64,000 nucleotides of DNA from Mucilaginibacter psychrotolerans (GCF_004519315.1 NZ_SOZE01000005.1:111190-175189), one strand, 5' to 3'. Positions 18,949 to 29,201 are shown, counted from the stretch's first letter. The notes: generated from the letters alone by a model not told the origin. Numbers and translations are program-made.

Positions 18949-20577
18949 TTACTGCATAATCACCCGTTTAAAATACCACCCTTTAGGGTCAATAACCGGC
19001 AGCGTTTTGCTCGTGATTTTTAGCGGCGTGGCCTTGTTGGCTTTGATAGTTGTATGGACCATGCCTGTATCGGTGAGGATATCCAGGTCGAGGTCCATCG
19101 GGCTGTTTTTGATGCTGAGGGTGTAGGTATCAGGCCGTAATTTCCTCAGCTCAAAGTCCATGGTATTGGTGGTGCGCAGGTAAAAATCAAACAAAGCGTT
19201 TAAATCACGACCCGAGCCTTTGCAAAAGTACTCCTGCACATCCTGCGTGGTAAAAAAGCGGTTATAGGGGTACTTTACATCGGTAATAAACTTCTTCAGT
19301 AACGGGAAAAACACGCTGTCGCCCAGCACATGCCGCATGGTATGCATAAAGAAAGAGCCTTTGGCATACACATCGCCGGTGTACACTAAGGCCATATCCA
19401 GTTCTTCGCCCTGTACTACGGGCTTCAGGTTACGTATCCCCGCCCGCTGGCTCACCATTACCGAATCGTACGCCGTTTCGCCCATGGTTTCTTTAAAAAA
19501 TAAGGCTTCCGCATAAGTGTTAATGCCCTCCTGTATCCACATATGCGCCCAATCTTTATTGGTTACCTTATTGGCCCACCACTCGTGCCCAAATTCGTGG
19601 AACAGGTTGGCTGAGTAATCGAGCCCGTTGGGATATTTATCGTATTTAAATTTATCGCCATAGGTAACCATGGTTTGGTGCTCCATACCGGGGTTGGGTA
19701 CTTCGGCTATGCCAATTTTTTCGTTCACCCAAGGGTATTCGCCAAAGTATTTCTCCAGTATGCGGGTATCGCGGGCGCGAATGTCGATCACATGGCTGGC
19801 ATTAGCAGTATCCTCTTCCAGCACATAAAATTGTATGGGCACGGTATGTCCATCAACCGTGGTATAGGGTCGGCTGTAAACTTTGTATTTGGCAATATTG
19901 AACACCATGCAATAGGTACTAATGGTGTAATTAGTTTTCCAATGCCAGGTGGCTTTGTTGCCGGCCACATTCTTTACGCCCTGCAGCAAACCCGGCCCGG
20001 CTACCGATAATCCTTTGGGGATGGTGATGAACATATCAATACCCTCGTTGGGTTCGTCGCTGGGGTGATCTTTACAAGGGAGGAATAGCTTTGCGCCTTG
20101 CAACTGACAGTTGATAACTACCCATGGGTTGCCTGCTTTATCGGTTGTCCAGGTGAAACCGCCCTGCCATGGCGGCCTTACGGCAACCGGCGGTTCGCCG
20201 CCATAGTTGATGCGGATGATATGCTTGCCCGCTTTATAACCCGCTTTGTTGATGATGAGCACCGAATCGCCTTTTTGCTCAAACGCAGCGTTACCCTTAT
20301 CAACGGCAACTTGATGTACATTTAGCAAATGCACCAAATCGAAAAGTAAGGTATCGGTAGGTTTGCTTAGAATTAGGCTTATTTCGCAATAGCCATCGAT
20401 ACTTTTCTTGGGGATATCCACATCCAGCGCAATGGTATAATGGCGGATATCCATAATGGCCTGCAATGGGCGCAGCTTGCCGCCAGCGCTCATGTAAGCA
20501 ATGCTGCGGTCTTGCGCCGATAAGCGGCCAACGATACAAACCATCAATAAAAAACAAAGCGTCTGGGAGAGTTTCAT
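18949..20577 (-). CDS. M1-family zinc metallopeptidase (aminopeptidase N-like), exported
   Basis: A 542-residue exported aminopeptidase. From ATG 20577 the N-terminus (MKLSQTLCFLLMVCIVGRLSAQ) is a clean signal peptide; codons further upstream are in frame but spoil it. The beta-saddle domain (residues 40-240) is followed by the catalytic domain with exopeptidase loop G297-M-E-H300, zinc site H327-E-F-G-H331 and third ligand E350 in QEGINTYAEALF. A downstream Tyr in the DMALVYTGDVYAKGSFFMH segment fits the transition-state Tyr. Compared with full-length PepN it lacks the large C-terminal helical domain, as do many Bacteroidota members. It probably trims peptides in the periplasm. It converges on the esterase gene. 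Confidence 0.92.
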   Translation of the reverse strand: MKLSQTLCFLLMVCIVGRLSAQDRSIAYMSAGGKLRPLQAIMDIRHYTIALDVDIPKKSIDGYCEISLILSKPTDTLLFDLVHLLNVHQVAVDKGNAAFEQKGDSVLIINKAGYKAGKHIIRINYGGEPPVAVRPPWQGGFTWTTDKAGNPWVVINCQLQGAKLFLPCKDHPSDEPNEGIDMFITIPKGLSVAGPGLLQGVKNVAGNKATWHWKTNYTISTYCMVFNIAKYKVYSRPYTTVDGHTVPIQFYVLEEDTANASHVIDIRARDTRILEKYFGEYPWVNEKIGIAEVPNPGMEHQTMVTYGDKFKYDKYPNGLDYSANLFHEFGHEWWANKVTNKDWAHMWIQEGINTYAEALFFKETMGETAYDSVMVSQRAGIRNLKPVVQGEELDMALVYTGDVYAKGSFFMHTMRHVLGDSVFFPLLKKFITDVKYPYNRFFTTQDVQEYFCKGSGRDLNALFDFYLRTTNTMDFELRKLRPDTYTLSIKNSPMDLDLDILTDTGMVHTTIKANKATPLKITSKTLPVIDPKGWYFKRVIMQ

Positions 20578-20663
20578 GGGGATACGTTTAAGGCAACAAA
20601 ATAAGCATTTATAGGGAAAATCTGCCATTCCACTACCCGACTTAACAAATATCAAAAAACCAA

Positions 20664-20690
20664 AATGGCGCATAACTACAATGCGCCATT
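20664..20690 (-). terminator. Rho-independent terminator after the utilisation locus
   Basis: A perfect 10-bp inverted repeat (20664-20673 with 20681-20690, loop of 7) lies 28 bp beyond the stop of the DUF1080 gene at 20719. Read on the minus strand the stem is followed by TTTTGGTTTTTTG, a broken T-tract. It would end transcription of the SusC-to-DUF1080 run before the M1 peptidase gene. Confidence 0.75.
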
Positions 20691-20718
20691 CTATCTTAAA
20701 TATTTAATTTTTAGCTAT

Positions 20719-21495
20719 TTACAAATTCCTCACCCAAATATTGCGGTAGCTGATAGGCTTGCTTGGGTCGCCGTGCGATTGTAGTTTTATTGGTGCCGGG
20801 CCGTGCTTGCGGTACTGCGGCGCGCCGATGTAAGGGGTATCGCCTTTTAGTTCGTAGTTGTTTTGTACCAGTAAACCGTTGTGTATCACGGTTACGCGGG
20901 CCGGGCTTTTAACAGTTCCGTCTTCGTTGAAGCGGGGGGCCGTCCACACCACGTCGTAGTAGTTCCATTCGCCGGGTTTGCGGCAAGCGTTTACCAGCGG
21001 CGGCGACTGTTTGTACATGCTGCCTGCCTGGCCATTGGTGTAGGTTTTGTTCTCGTAGTTATCCAGCACCTGCAATTCGTAGCCGCCTGCGCCCCAAGGA
21101 AGGGCTGCCAAAAATATGCCGCTATTACCACGAGCCTGCCCGCTACCTTCAATATCAGCAGGGATGCGATATTCTATATGCAACTGAAAATCAGTGAATT
21201 TACGCTTGGTACAGATATCGCCATTCTTTTTATTTACTGTAAAAAAGCCTTTATGCAGATCCCATTTCTGGGTAGCGGAAGAATCATTTACCAGTATCCA
21301 TTCGTCCAGATTTTTGCCGCCGAATAATACGATGGCATCTGCCGGTGCATCGCCGGGGGCTTTGCCCGGACTAACAACAGCCGGCACTGGGGTGTAAAAT
21401 TCGGTATCTTCGGGCTTGGCAGTTTGTGCATTTGCCGCGAAGCTTGCACCCGCAAGCAGTGCGGTTGCTATCAATCGGTATCTCATATACTTCAT
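20719..21495 (-). CDS. DUF1080 protein (3-keto-disaccharide hydrolase family, PF06439), exported
   Basis: A 258-residue exported protein made of a single concanavalin-like DUF1080 domain. The signal peptide ends at about AANAQTAKP. The domain is seen from DAIVLFGGKNLDEWILVNDSSATQKWDLHKGFF to KLQSHGDPSKPISYRNIWVRNL, with family landmarks DFQLHIEYRIP, SGIFLA, YELQVLDNY and GEWNYYDVVWTAPRF. Members cleave 3-keto-glycosides produced by sugar 3-dehydrogenases. It is the last gene of the utilisation locus, 98 bp after the cytochrome gene, and ends at a terminator. No matching dehydrogenase gene is seen in the window. Confidence 0.88.
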   Translation of the reverse strand: MKYMRYRLIATALLAGASFAANAQTAKPEDTEFYTPVPAVVSPGKAPGDAPADAIVLFGGKNLDEWILVNDSSATQKWDLHKGFFTVNKKNGDICTKRKFTDFQLHIEYRIPADIEGSGQARGNSGIFLAALPWGAGGYELQVLDNYENKTYTNGQAGSMYKQSPPLVNACRKPGEWNYYDVVWTAPRFNEDGTVKSPARVTVIHNGLLVQNNYELKGDTPYIGAPQYRKHGPAPIKLQSHGDPSKPISYRNIWVRNL

Positions 21496-21593
21496 TTTAT
21501 GGTGTACTTTTACTTTAAAAACCTTTAAAAATCGGAGAAAAATCGGGGTATTTCTTTGTTTTCCTTTAGTCCCCGATTATCCTCACTTATACG

Positions 21594-23522
21594 CTATTTT
21601 AACGACCTTATCCATGTGGCAATCTTCACAGCATCGGCGTTAGCAACCTGCGGCATCGGCGGCATCGGGGTAGAATAATCCGGCCAATGCTCGGGCTTGG
21701 GGTTCTTTATCAGAGCCACAATCTGCGCGACCGTGTAGCCTCGTTTGGCTATATCCTTAAACGCCGGGCCAACCTGCTTTGCATCCGGGTTGTGGCAGGC
21801 CGAGCAGGTGTTTTTGGCCAATAGCGGCTTCACATCATCATAAGTTAGCGCCTTAACCGGCAACGCAGCAGTTGTTTTTAACGGCTTACCATTAACCGGT
21901 GCTACCTTAACCGGGGCCGCAGGTGTTTTAGCCGAGTTTTTGGTGCTCACATCGCTCATGCTGAGTTTTGCTCCTTCGGGGATATTGTTGAGGCTATAGT
22001 AAGCAGTTGGGTGTACCAGGTTAAAGTAGTTCTCGCTATCGCGGATGCCATCTAAAGTAATGGTATGGATGTAATGCTGGCGCAGGTTACTGATCACCAG
22101 GCGCGCCTTTAAGCCATCTTCAGATACCTTAACGCCGGTAATGATGCACTTTTGATTATTCACCGGCGGGCTGCCGTAAACTGCCTGGTATTTGTAGATG
22201 TAGCTCTCTACCGAATAAGAGGCAATATCCTCCGCTACTTTCCTGTCAACAGGTTTGGTAAATTCTATCTCAAAACCATCGGGCATGGCGCGGATAGCAC
22301 GCATCTCGAAAGGGGTTTTATTGTTCCATATCAAACGCTGCAGGCCCATCGTAGCCTCCCCGGCCGAACCCCAGCCCCTGTTGGTTTCGCCGGTGGCTAA
22401 AGAACCATCGGGCAACCAGGCCAAACGGACTATACCCGACTGGAAACCGCTGCGGAACGCCCAGGCAGCTCCCTGGTATTCGCCGTTTATTTTCTCGAGG
22501 AATACCCTATCTACCATACTTTGGCCTTGATCGCACACCAGCAGCTGGCCCGCAAACGGCCCGAACACGCCATCGGGTATCTTCACTATCTCGGAGTTGG
22601 AGATACCCAAAATGCCATGCGGCAGCCAAACGGCTGGCACCTGCAACTCGGGGATCTCCTTTTTAGCCTCAAATTCGGTTTTGAATTTTTCGTCGACAAT
22701 GTTTAACGGCTTAAATGGCTGGCCGTTTTTGTCGAACTCAATACGTGGGTTGTTTTTGGCGAAAAACTGCTCGGAAGTCAATTTCAAAGGCGAATTTGGC
22801 AGGTTAGTCCACACCAAACTGGCCGGGTGCCCCATAAAGGCCCCTTTATTCACCGGCATAATGCTGCCCGAGCCTACCCAGTCGCCCTGGTTATCGCTGT
22901 ACCAAAGCTGGCCATCGATCATACTGATACCGCATGGCGAACGGAAACCCGCAGCCCATGGGGTAACGGTACCGTTTTCGGTAATATTGAGCGCCCAGCC
23001 ACGATAAGGCACCAAGCTTTTAGGGTGCCACCAATCCGGCGGGAAGCCCAGATTAAGGGTTACAAAGAAAGTGCCATCGGGTGCCAGTTTCGGCCCGAAG
23101 CTGTACTCATGGTAATTGCCCGATAATGGCCAGGCGTAAACGGTTTCGAATACATCGGCTTTGCCATCCATATTGGTATCTACCAGTTTGGTAAGCTCGC
23201 CGCGCTGTACCACGTAGAGTGCGCCATCCTTATAAGCCGCGCCCAACACCTCGTGCAGACCCGATGCAAACTTGCGGAAGAAAGGGTGCTGACTGGTAGG
23301 GTTCTCTACTATAAATATATCGCCGCGGCGGGTGGTTACAGCCAGGCTGCCATTGGGTAGCGTACATAAGCCGCCCACCTCTAATATGGTACCCTCGGGA
23401 GCGGGCACCTTCATTATCTTAAAAAAGTCGTCTTCCTTAGGTGATTCGGCCTGTGCAAAAACTTGCTGACCAAACGATAAAGCAAGCATCAACGCCCCTA
23501 TAACTTTCGCAGTTCTCATCAT
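21594..23522 (-). CDS. Exported beta-propeller protein with C-terminal cytochrome c domain
   Basis: A 642-residue periplasmic protein. The start is set at ATG 23522 (second Met adjacent) because MMRTAKVIGALMLALSFGQQVFAQA is a signal peptide; an ATG 72 bp upstream would bury it. Residues about 35-420 form a propeller-like domain (EVGGLCTLPNGSLAVTTRRGDIFIV; WAAGFRSPCGISMIDGQLWYSDNQGDWVGSG), a domain of roughly 120 residues follows, then a Pro/Lys/Val-rich linker and a class I cytochrome c: C573-S-A-C-H577 for heme attachment and MPPM (620-623) for the axial Met. Such proteins resemble sugar dehydrogenase/heme fusions and may pass electrons from sugar oxidation. It lies between two DUF1080 genes, 82 bp from the upstream one. 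Confidence 0.85.
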   Translation of the reverse strand: MMRTAKVIGALMLALSFGQQVFAQAESPKEDDFFKIMKVPAPEGTILEVGGLCTLPNGSLAVTTRRGDIFIVENPTSQHPFFRKFASGLHEVLGAAYKDGALYVVQRGELTKLVDTNMDGKADVFETVYAWPLSGNYHEYSFGPKLAPDGTFFVTLNLGFPPDWWHPKSLVPYRGWALNITENGTVTPWAAGFRSPCGISMIDGQLWYSDNQGDWVGSGSIMPVNKGAFMGHPASLVWTNLPNSPLKLTSEQFFAKNNPRIEFDKNGQPFKPLNIVDEKFKTEFEAKKEIPELQVPAVWLPHGILGISNSEIVKIPDGVFGPFAGQLLVCDQGQSMVDRVFLEKINGEYQGAAWAFRSGFQSGIVRLAWLPDGSLATGETNRGWGSAGEATMGLQRLIWNNKTPFEMRAIRAMPDGFEIEFTKPVDRKVAEDIASYSVESYIYKYQAVYGSPPVNNQKCIITGVKVSEDGLKARLVISNLRQHYIHTITLDGIRDSENYFNLVHPTAYYSLNNIPEGAKLSMSDVSTKNSAKTPAAPVKVAPVNGKPLKTTAALPVKALTYDDVKPLLAKNTCSACHNPDAKQVGPAFKDIAKRGYTVAQIVALIKNPKPEHWPDYSTPMPPMPQVANADAVKIATWIRSLK

Positions 23523-23604
23523 ATTAAAAACCTTTTTAACATCTCCACCTTTAATAAATCTTCCAACTTCTTTAACTTCTATTAACTTTTCCATAGCCTG
23601 TTTC

Positions 23605-25440
23605 TTAAAAAATGATGGAATAGGTTAATTTCTTTTGGATGGGGATAATCAGCTCCTGCATGCCACCCGATGTGCGGATTACAGGCTTATCGGTAAGGCC
23701 ATCATCCAGGCGAATGTAATACTGGTCGTCCACGCTGTAGTAACCGCCTTTCAGTAGTTCAATCTTGCTGCCTTGTGCCAGGCGCATGGTTAGGGCTGCA
23801 ACAGGCACTGCGATGTTCACTTCGCGGTGGAGGCCCTGTGCGCCGGATATAACTAAGCTGGCATCTGTAACCAGCGATCCATACAGCATGTATTTAAAGG
23901 TTGGGCGGCCATCGCTATCCAATACGTATCCTTTGGGTTTGTAGGCGGTGCCGTTGGTATCGGTGGGCCATGCAGCATCGGCAGTGGCCAGTTTCGCTAT
24001 GCCAGGTGCCGATCTGCCAAAAAATTGTACAGAGCCTGCCGGGCGCGAGGAGCCGTCGCCCCTTTCGTGCCACATGGGGGTAGCGTCAAGAAAGCCGCCA
24101 CGCCATATCTGCACAATCATGCCTTTATCGGCATCGTATGTATAATGCAATTGTTCGGTGCTGCCAACGCCAATGCCATGGGTTACACGAAAGCCGCCCG
24201 GCAAATCGCTAAAGCTGCGCAGGATAATATTTTCGGTAGCGTTGATGAGGATTGGGTCTACCGCGTCGTTAGAACTTACGTTGCCATCGCTCAGTAAATA
24301 CTCGCGCACACCGGGGCCGCTTACGGTGAGGCCCAGGGCCGCTTTGGCCCAATCTACGCTTTTGGTATAATATAATTCGAAAGGCAAATCGCCGGCAGGC
24401 AAAGTTGCCGTACCTGCTCCCCTGAAACCACCTGCCGTTACAGCTGGTGCGCCGTTGATGCGCAAAGCACCCTTACCGCCGGGTACGCTCAGTTTAAAGG
24501 TGTAATCGCCAGGCTCGTAAACATGTATGGTACCAGTGTATTTCAACAGAAAGTCATTAGCCAGTTTCACCTCGTTAGAAGTAAGCATAGGCGGCACGCC
24601 TTCGGCTACGGGCTTTAATGTTTTATAATCCGGCTCGGCATCAAAGTTGCCTTTATAAACCGAATATTTCAGGTTTGATACCGTTGGGTGTAGCTTATCA
24701 AAATTGGTGTAGCTGATGTTTTTAAACGCCACTGCGCCGTGGTCGCCCTGCAACCGCAGCGGACCGGTGGCGCTTTCTTTAGCATCGAATGCGCCGCGGG
24801 TTGGGCCTGATAATTCTACATTCTCCTGTATCAGCACTCCGTTTAGCCAAACGTACAATATTTTAGCATTGGAAACTTTAACGCCCTTATCATCAAACCT
24901 GGGTGCCTGAAACGATATGCGGATGTGCTGCCACAAGCCCGGCGCACGACTGGCGTTTTGCCTTGGTGCGTGGCCCTCATAGCCTTTCATACCATCGGGT
25001 TTGGCATCGTCCCAACGTTCGTAAATACCACCGTTATCGCTCGATTTTGGATTTACTGTACCCCAGCTATCCAGCAACTGTATCTCGTAACGGCCCTGCA
25101 AGTATATGCCCGAGTTGGCACCTTTGGCCACCATGTAATCCATCTCCATATCTATGTCGCCATGTTGGAGGGTAAAGTACAGATCGTGCCCGGGGTTCTT
25201 TTCGTCTACCTTGTTTACCAGTATGCCATTACCGGGCGTTAAGGCAAATTCGTTTACCTTATCCATATCGGCATGCACGGTAGCAGCCAGCTGCCAGTTT
25301 TTCGGCGCGGCGGCAAAGGCTGATAGGTCTGTTAACGATACCTGGCTTTTTAAGGTCTGCGCATGGGCTTGTCGCAGGCCTGCCGTACCAAGGAACAGCA
25401 GGGCCATCCCAAGGGCAGTGTAAATTTTTTTATTCATCAT
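23605..25440 (-). CDS. Exported DUF1080 plus PA14-like protein
   Basis: A 611-residue exported protein. Signal peptide MMNKKIYTALGMALLFLGTA...AHAQT. Residues 30-245 form a DUF1080 domain (GDIDMEMDYMVAKGANSGIYLQGRYEIQLLDSW read in parts; GLWQHIRISFQAPRFDDKG; PLRLQGDHGAVAFKNI). A PA14-like carbohydrate-binding module follows (VYEPGDYTFKLSVPGGKGALRINGAPA; FELYYTKSVDWAKAALGLTV), then a beta-rich C-terminal region (LPGGFRVTHGIGVGSTEQLHYTYD) without a family I can name. The combination suggests a secreted enzyme that binds a glycan and cleaves 3-keto-glycosides. It follows the VCBS lipoprotein gene by 94 bp. Confidence 0.85.
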   Translation of the reverse strand: MMNKKIYTALGMALLFLGTAGLRQAHAQTLKSQVSLTDLSAFAAAPKNWQLAATVHADMDKVNEFALTPGNGILVNKVDEKNPGHDLYFTLQHGDIDMEMDYMVAKGANSGIYLQGRYEIQLLDSWGTVNPKSSDNGGIYERWDDAKPDGMKGYEGHAPRQNASRAPGLWQHIRISFQAPRFDDKGVKVSNAKILYVWLNGVLIQENVELSGPTRGAFDAKESATGPLRLQGDHGAVAFKNISYTNFDKLHPTVSNLKYSVYKGNFDAEPDYKTLKPVAEGVPPMLTSNEVKLANDFLLKYTGTIHVYEPGDYTFKLSVPGGKGALRINGAPAVTAGGFRGAGTATLPAGDLPFELYYTKSVDWAKAALGLTVSGPGVREYLLSDGNVSSNDAVDPILINATENIILRSFSDLPGGFRVTHGIGVGSTEQLHYTYDADKGMIVQIWRGGFLDATPMWHERGDGSSRPAGSVQFFGRSAPGIAKLATADAAWPTDTNGTAYKPKGYVLDSDGRPTFKYMLYGSLVTDASLVISGAQGLHREVNIAVPVAALTMRLAQGSKIELLKGGYYSVDDQYYIRLDDGLTDKPVIRTSGGMQELIIPIQKKLTYSIIF

Positions 25441-25534
25441 TGTTAGCGAGGCGTTACCCTTTTGGTGGCGGATTACGCTATAATTTAGTTTTAGTTACTG
25501 AACAAATATATTCAAAAAACAATCGATTGTATAT

Positions 25535-28500
25535 TTATTTCACATCCCTTTTTTGCCCCGAATTATCGAAAACGGTAATACTTGCGATACCATCGGTCCA
25601 GGTAATAAACCGGGCCGATTGCGACAGGAAGGAAGAGCCAAAATAAAACTCCTGTTTCTCGATGTTCCCGTCCTTATATTTAATCAATGCGTAGGCATCG
25701 TTTGCCTTAACAGCAATGGTTCGCCCGGTGGCTTTCCACTTGAATATTTTCATAAAATCGCTGTTTTGGCTGGCGGCCAACAGCACCCTACCCTTGTTAT
25801 CGCGCAGTTTTACCAAAGCCTTACCGTTGCCGGGGATGTAGATACCGCTCTGCAAGATGCTCAGCGGCTTAAAGTTGCCTTTGCCATCGCCTTTCAGCAT
25901 CAACCCGTTGAAGGCATCGTAACGGCCAATGGAAGCCTCTGTGCCAAAATCGTTGCCGTTCATCACCACATCCAGATTGCCATCGCCATCAAAGTCGCCG
26001 GTTTCCATGCCGTTTATGGTAGATATCTGCGCCTGAACAGGTAACGGCATCAAGGTGAACTTGCCGTTGCCATCGTTACGCAAGTAGGCCGATTTCAACA
26101 TATTGGCCTTTAACCTTAATTCGCCTTTGCGCTGCTCGGGCGTAAGGATGTCATCCATGGTAGCCGTAGCGTACGATTTGTAGTTGGTGTACTTCTTTTT
26201 CATGCTGATCATCTGCTTCGTCATGTCGTCGCGGCCCTGCACCGGGAACTCTTTGCGCTCGCCATCCTTATCCAGCAGAAAAATAGACGGGATGGCGCTA
26301 AAGGCACCGCTCTTGTCGAAATCCTTGGCGCTGATGTAAACAGGGTATTTATCGCTGGCTTGCATCAGACTATTTTGCCCCACGTTGCCAACGATATAAT
26401 CAATACGGCCCGTGTGGCGGAAATCGCCCGCGGCGATGGAGTTCCACCAGCCCAGTTGGCCCGCTACACCTGTGTCTTTGGTAACATTCACAAATTTGCC
26501 CTGCTGGTTCTTGAGGAAGGTTACCGGCATCCATTCGCCTGCCAACACCAAATCCGGCCAGCCATCGTTATCAAAATCGGTAAACAAAGCATCGCACACC
26601 AGGCCAATATCCTTTAGTTGCGGAGCTACTTCGGCAGTAACATCTGTGAATTTGGGGTGGCCGTCTTTACTATCATTCCGTAAGATGATACTCGATACCG
26701 GTTTTGGGTACTCCCATGGCCTCACCCTGCCCGATACAAACAGATCCAGCTTGCCATCCTTATTGTAGTCGAATGCGCGCACGCAAAGTTTGCTGGTAAA
26801 ATTGGTGGGCACTGCATCTTTGGCGAGGTTAAAATCACCTTTGCCATCGTTCAGGTATAGCCTGTCCTGATACTCGGGGTCGTTAGGGCCTGCCTCGTAG
26901 CCGCCGCTGGCAACGTATAGGTCCAGCTTGCCATCGCCGTTGGCATCAAACAGCAACAGGCCTGCATCTTTAAAAATTATCGGCGGGAAAGTGGTTTCGG
27001 GCAAGAGATTGCGCTGCCTGAATTTGCCGTTGGGCAACTGAAAAATCACCTGCGCCTGGTTGTAAGAATCGCCCCCTACTACCATATCGTCTAACCCGTC
27101 GTTATCAATATCGCCAACGGCCAGCGCCGGACTATAATCTGATAACTTATGCGGCAGCAGTTTCTGCACGTTGAAATCGATAAAAGGCGTAGTGGTGTTA
27201 AAGCAATGCAGACCCACAGAATCTGTTACCTCGGTAAACAATGCATTAGTAGCAATTAAAGGTTGAGCGATAGTATAGTTACCCTTTGCATCAGCAATAT
27301 TCACCACCAGCTTTTGATTAACTTTTACGTTGACCAGTTTCTGCATTTTGCCGCCGGGCCATTTGATCAGTACCGAATCGACCTTAGTAACCTTACCCAG
27401 GCCAAAGTGTGCTATATTCTCTACCGATGATAAGTAACCCCTGTAAGGCGTGTTCTCATACATCTGTTGTTTGCCCTTGTCGTAGTAGATGTTTACGATG
27501 GTGCCCAGCCCGTTGAGGTTTTGCTTGTCGCCCTTGAAGCTTACCTGCAAGTAATTTACCCTGGCCAGGTCCTTGCCTTCATCGCGCGCGGTGTTGCGGT
27601 AAACCAATGCCTCATCGTTTACGTTGTTGATTACCATATCCATTGCGCCATCGTTGTCCAAATCTGCATAAACGGCACCATTGCTAAAGGTTGGAATATC
27701 CAGGCCCCAGGCTTTGGAAACATCCTTAAAGGTAAGGTCGCCGTTGTTTTGAAATGCGTAGTTGGGTATTTTGATTTCCGGTATTTGTTTCAGCACCGTT
27801 TCCTTGGGCGCGGCTACATAAGCCTGCTGGCGGTAGATCATAAAATCCCTGTCAGATACATCCTTGGGGAAGCCGTTGGTAATGATCATATCACGGTAGC
27901 CATCGTTGTCGAAATCGGCCAGCAGCGGGGTCCAGCTCCAGTCGGTTTGTGCGATGCCGCTTAAAAATCCAATCTCACTAAAGGCAGGACTGCCTATTTT
28001 ACCCTGCTGCCCCAGGCGCGGGCCCTGGTTCAATTGCAGGGTATTGCGCACGTATTGGTACTGATACCCAAAGGCATCGAAGTTTTGGTAGGTTTGGTAG
28101 CTGCTTGGGCCCAGCATCATTTTTTTGCGGTAGTTATCGGCCGGGTTCATATCCAGCTCCACTACATCGGCAAGGCCATCGTTGTTTATATCGGTTACAT
28201 CCTGGCCCATGGAGTTGAGCGAGGTATGCTTGAAGTATTCTTTGGAATGATCGGTAAAGGTACCGTCGTGATTGTTGATGTACAGGAGGTTATTGGAGAT
28301 AAAATCGTCCGACACGTAGATATCCTTCCAGCCATCGCCGTTAAAATCTACCGTTGAAGCACCGTGGCCAAAGCCGCTGATGGTAACGCCGGCTTTATCG
28401 GTAACATCGGTAAAAACGGGGTGTTTAAGTTTGCTGTCCCAATCGTTGCGGAAAAGCCTGCCGGTAATTATGTGCGGGCCACGGTTAATAGCCGGGCCAA

Positions 28501-29116
28501 AAACATTAGGGTTGTAAGTTGAGCTTGCATTGTTTACAGTGAGGTACATGTCCAGGTCGCCGTCGTTATCGTAATCGAAAAAACTGGCCATGGTTGATTG
28601 GGTACCTACCTGCAAATTATATGCTGCGGCCAAATCTTTAAAATGAGGTACGCCATCTTTATCGGCACCCTGGTTTATGTACAGCAGGTTATAACGCTGG
28701 GTAGAATCGGCTTTAATGGTATTGCAAACGTAGATATCCATCAGGCCGTCGTTATTGATATCTACTACGGCAACGCCACGGCTCCAGCGGCCTGCGCCGT
28801 TAACGCCGGCAGCATCGGTAATATCCTTAAATTTAAAATCGCCCTTGTTGAGGTACAGCTTACTGGAAACCATATTGCCGGTAAAGTACAGATCCTGCAG
28901 GCCATCGTTGTTAAAATCGCCCACGCCTACCCCGCCGCCATTGTAAATATTTACCACATCGAGCGGGTTGATAGAATCGTTCTCGGTAATGGTGTTCTTG
29001 AATTCGATACCGGAATGTGAAGAACTAATTTGTTCGAACTGGGTATTAGCTTTTTTGCCACAGGCAAACAGGCAGCACAGGGCAAGGAAGAAAAAGATAC
29101 TTCGAAGGATTCTCAT
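25535..29116 (-). CDS. VCBS/FG-GAP repeat lipoprotein with ASPIC/UnbV domain
   Basis: A 1193-residue surface lipoprotein. ATG 29116 gives MRILRSIFFFLALCC with lipobox L-F-A-C19; the frame upstream offers only a TTG. Repeated Ca-binding-like FG-GAP units of the form DxNxDGxxD occur throughout, for example VGDFNNDGLQDLYFTG, VVDINNDGLMDIYV, DYDNDGDLDMYL, DFNGDGWKDIYV and DFDNDGWPDLVLAGEW, which predict two beta-propellers. Between them is an ASPIC/UnbV-like segment (ENIAHFGLGKVTKVDSVLIKWPGGK). Proteins of this type regularly accompany SusCD pairs; a role in glycan or glycoprotein binding at the surface is assumed. A hairpin terminator separates it from susD, so it may be expressed at a lower level. 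Confidence 0.9.
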   Translation of the reverse strand: MRILRSIFFFLALCCLFACGKKANTQFEQISSSHSGIEFKNTITENDSINPLDVVNIYNGGGVGVGDFNNDGLQDLYFTGNMVSSKLYLNKGDFKFKDITDAAGVNGAGRWSRGVAVVDINNDGLMDIYVCNTIKADSTQRYNLLYINQGADKDGVPHFKDLAAAYNLQVGTQSTMASFFDYDNDGDLDMYLTVNNASSTYNPNVFGPAINRGPHIITGRLFRNDWDSKLKHPVFTDVTDKAGVTISGFGHGASTVDFNGDGWKDIYVSDDFISNNLLYINNHDGTFTDHSKEYFKHTSLNSMGQDVTDINNDGLADVVELDMNPADNYRKKMMLGPSSYQTYQNFDAFGYQYQYVRNTLQLNQGPRLGQQGKIGSPAFSEIGFLSGIAQTDWSWTPLLADFDNDGYRDMIITNGFPKDVSDRDFMIYRQQAYVAAPKETVLKQIPEIKIPNYAFQNNGDLTFKDVSKAWGLDIPTFSNGAVYADLDNDGAMDMVINNVNDEALVYRNTARDEGKDLARVNYLQVSFKGDKQNLNGLGTIVNIYYDKGKQQMYENTPYRGYLSSVENIAHFGLGKVTKVDSVLIKWPGGKMQKLVNVKVNQKLVVNIADAKGNYTIAQPLIATNALFTEVTDSVGLHCFNTTTPFIDFNVQKLLPHKLSDYSPALAVGDIDNDGLDDMVVGGDSYNQAQVIFQLPNGKFRQRNLLPETTFPPIIFKDAGLLLFDANGDGKLDLYVASGGYEAGPNDPEYQDRLYLNDGKGDFNLAKDAVPTNFTSKLCVRAFDYNKDGKLDLFVSGRVRPWEYPKPVSSIILRNDSKDGHPKFTDVTAEVAPQLKDIGLVCDALFTDFDNDGWPDLVLAGEWMPVTFLKNQQGKFVNVTKDTGVAGQLGWWNSIAAGDFRHTGRIDYIVGNVGQNSLMQASDKYPVYISAKDFDKSGAFSAIPSIFLLDKDGERKEFPVQGRDDMTKQMISMKKKYTNYKSYATATMDDILTPEQRKGELRLKANMLKSAYLRNDGNGKFTLMPLPVQAQISTINGMETGDFDGDGNLDVVMNGNDFGTEASIGRYDAFNGLMLKGDGKGNFKPLSILQSGIYIPGNGKALVKLRDNKGRVLLAASQNSDFMKIFKWKATGRTIAVKANDAYALIKYKDGNIEKQEFYFGSSFLSQSARFITWTDGIASITVFDNSGQKRDVK

Positions 29117-29201
29117 ACAGCACAATAAGTTTACCGGTTCAACACGGCATAAAACGGAATTTGCCTTTAAAAATAGGTTAAAAAAACTGCTAAATCAGCA
29201 A

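Noticed and set aside
21594..23594. Longer N-terminus for the propeller-cytochrome protein from ATG 23594
   Set aside because: It would place 24 charged residues in front of a clean signal peptide; the ATG at 23522 fits better.
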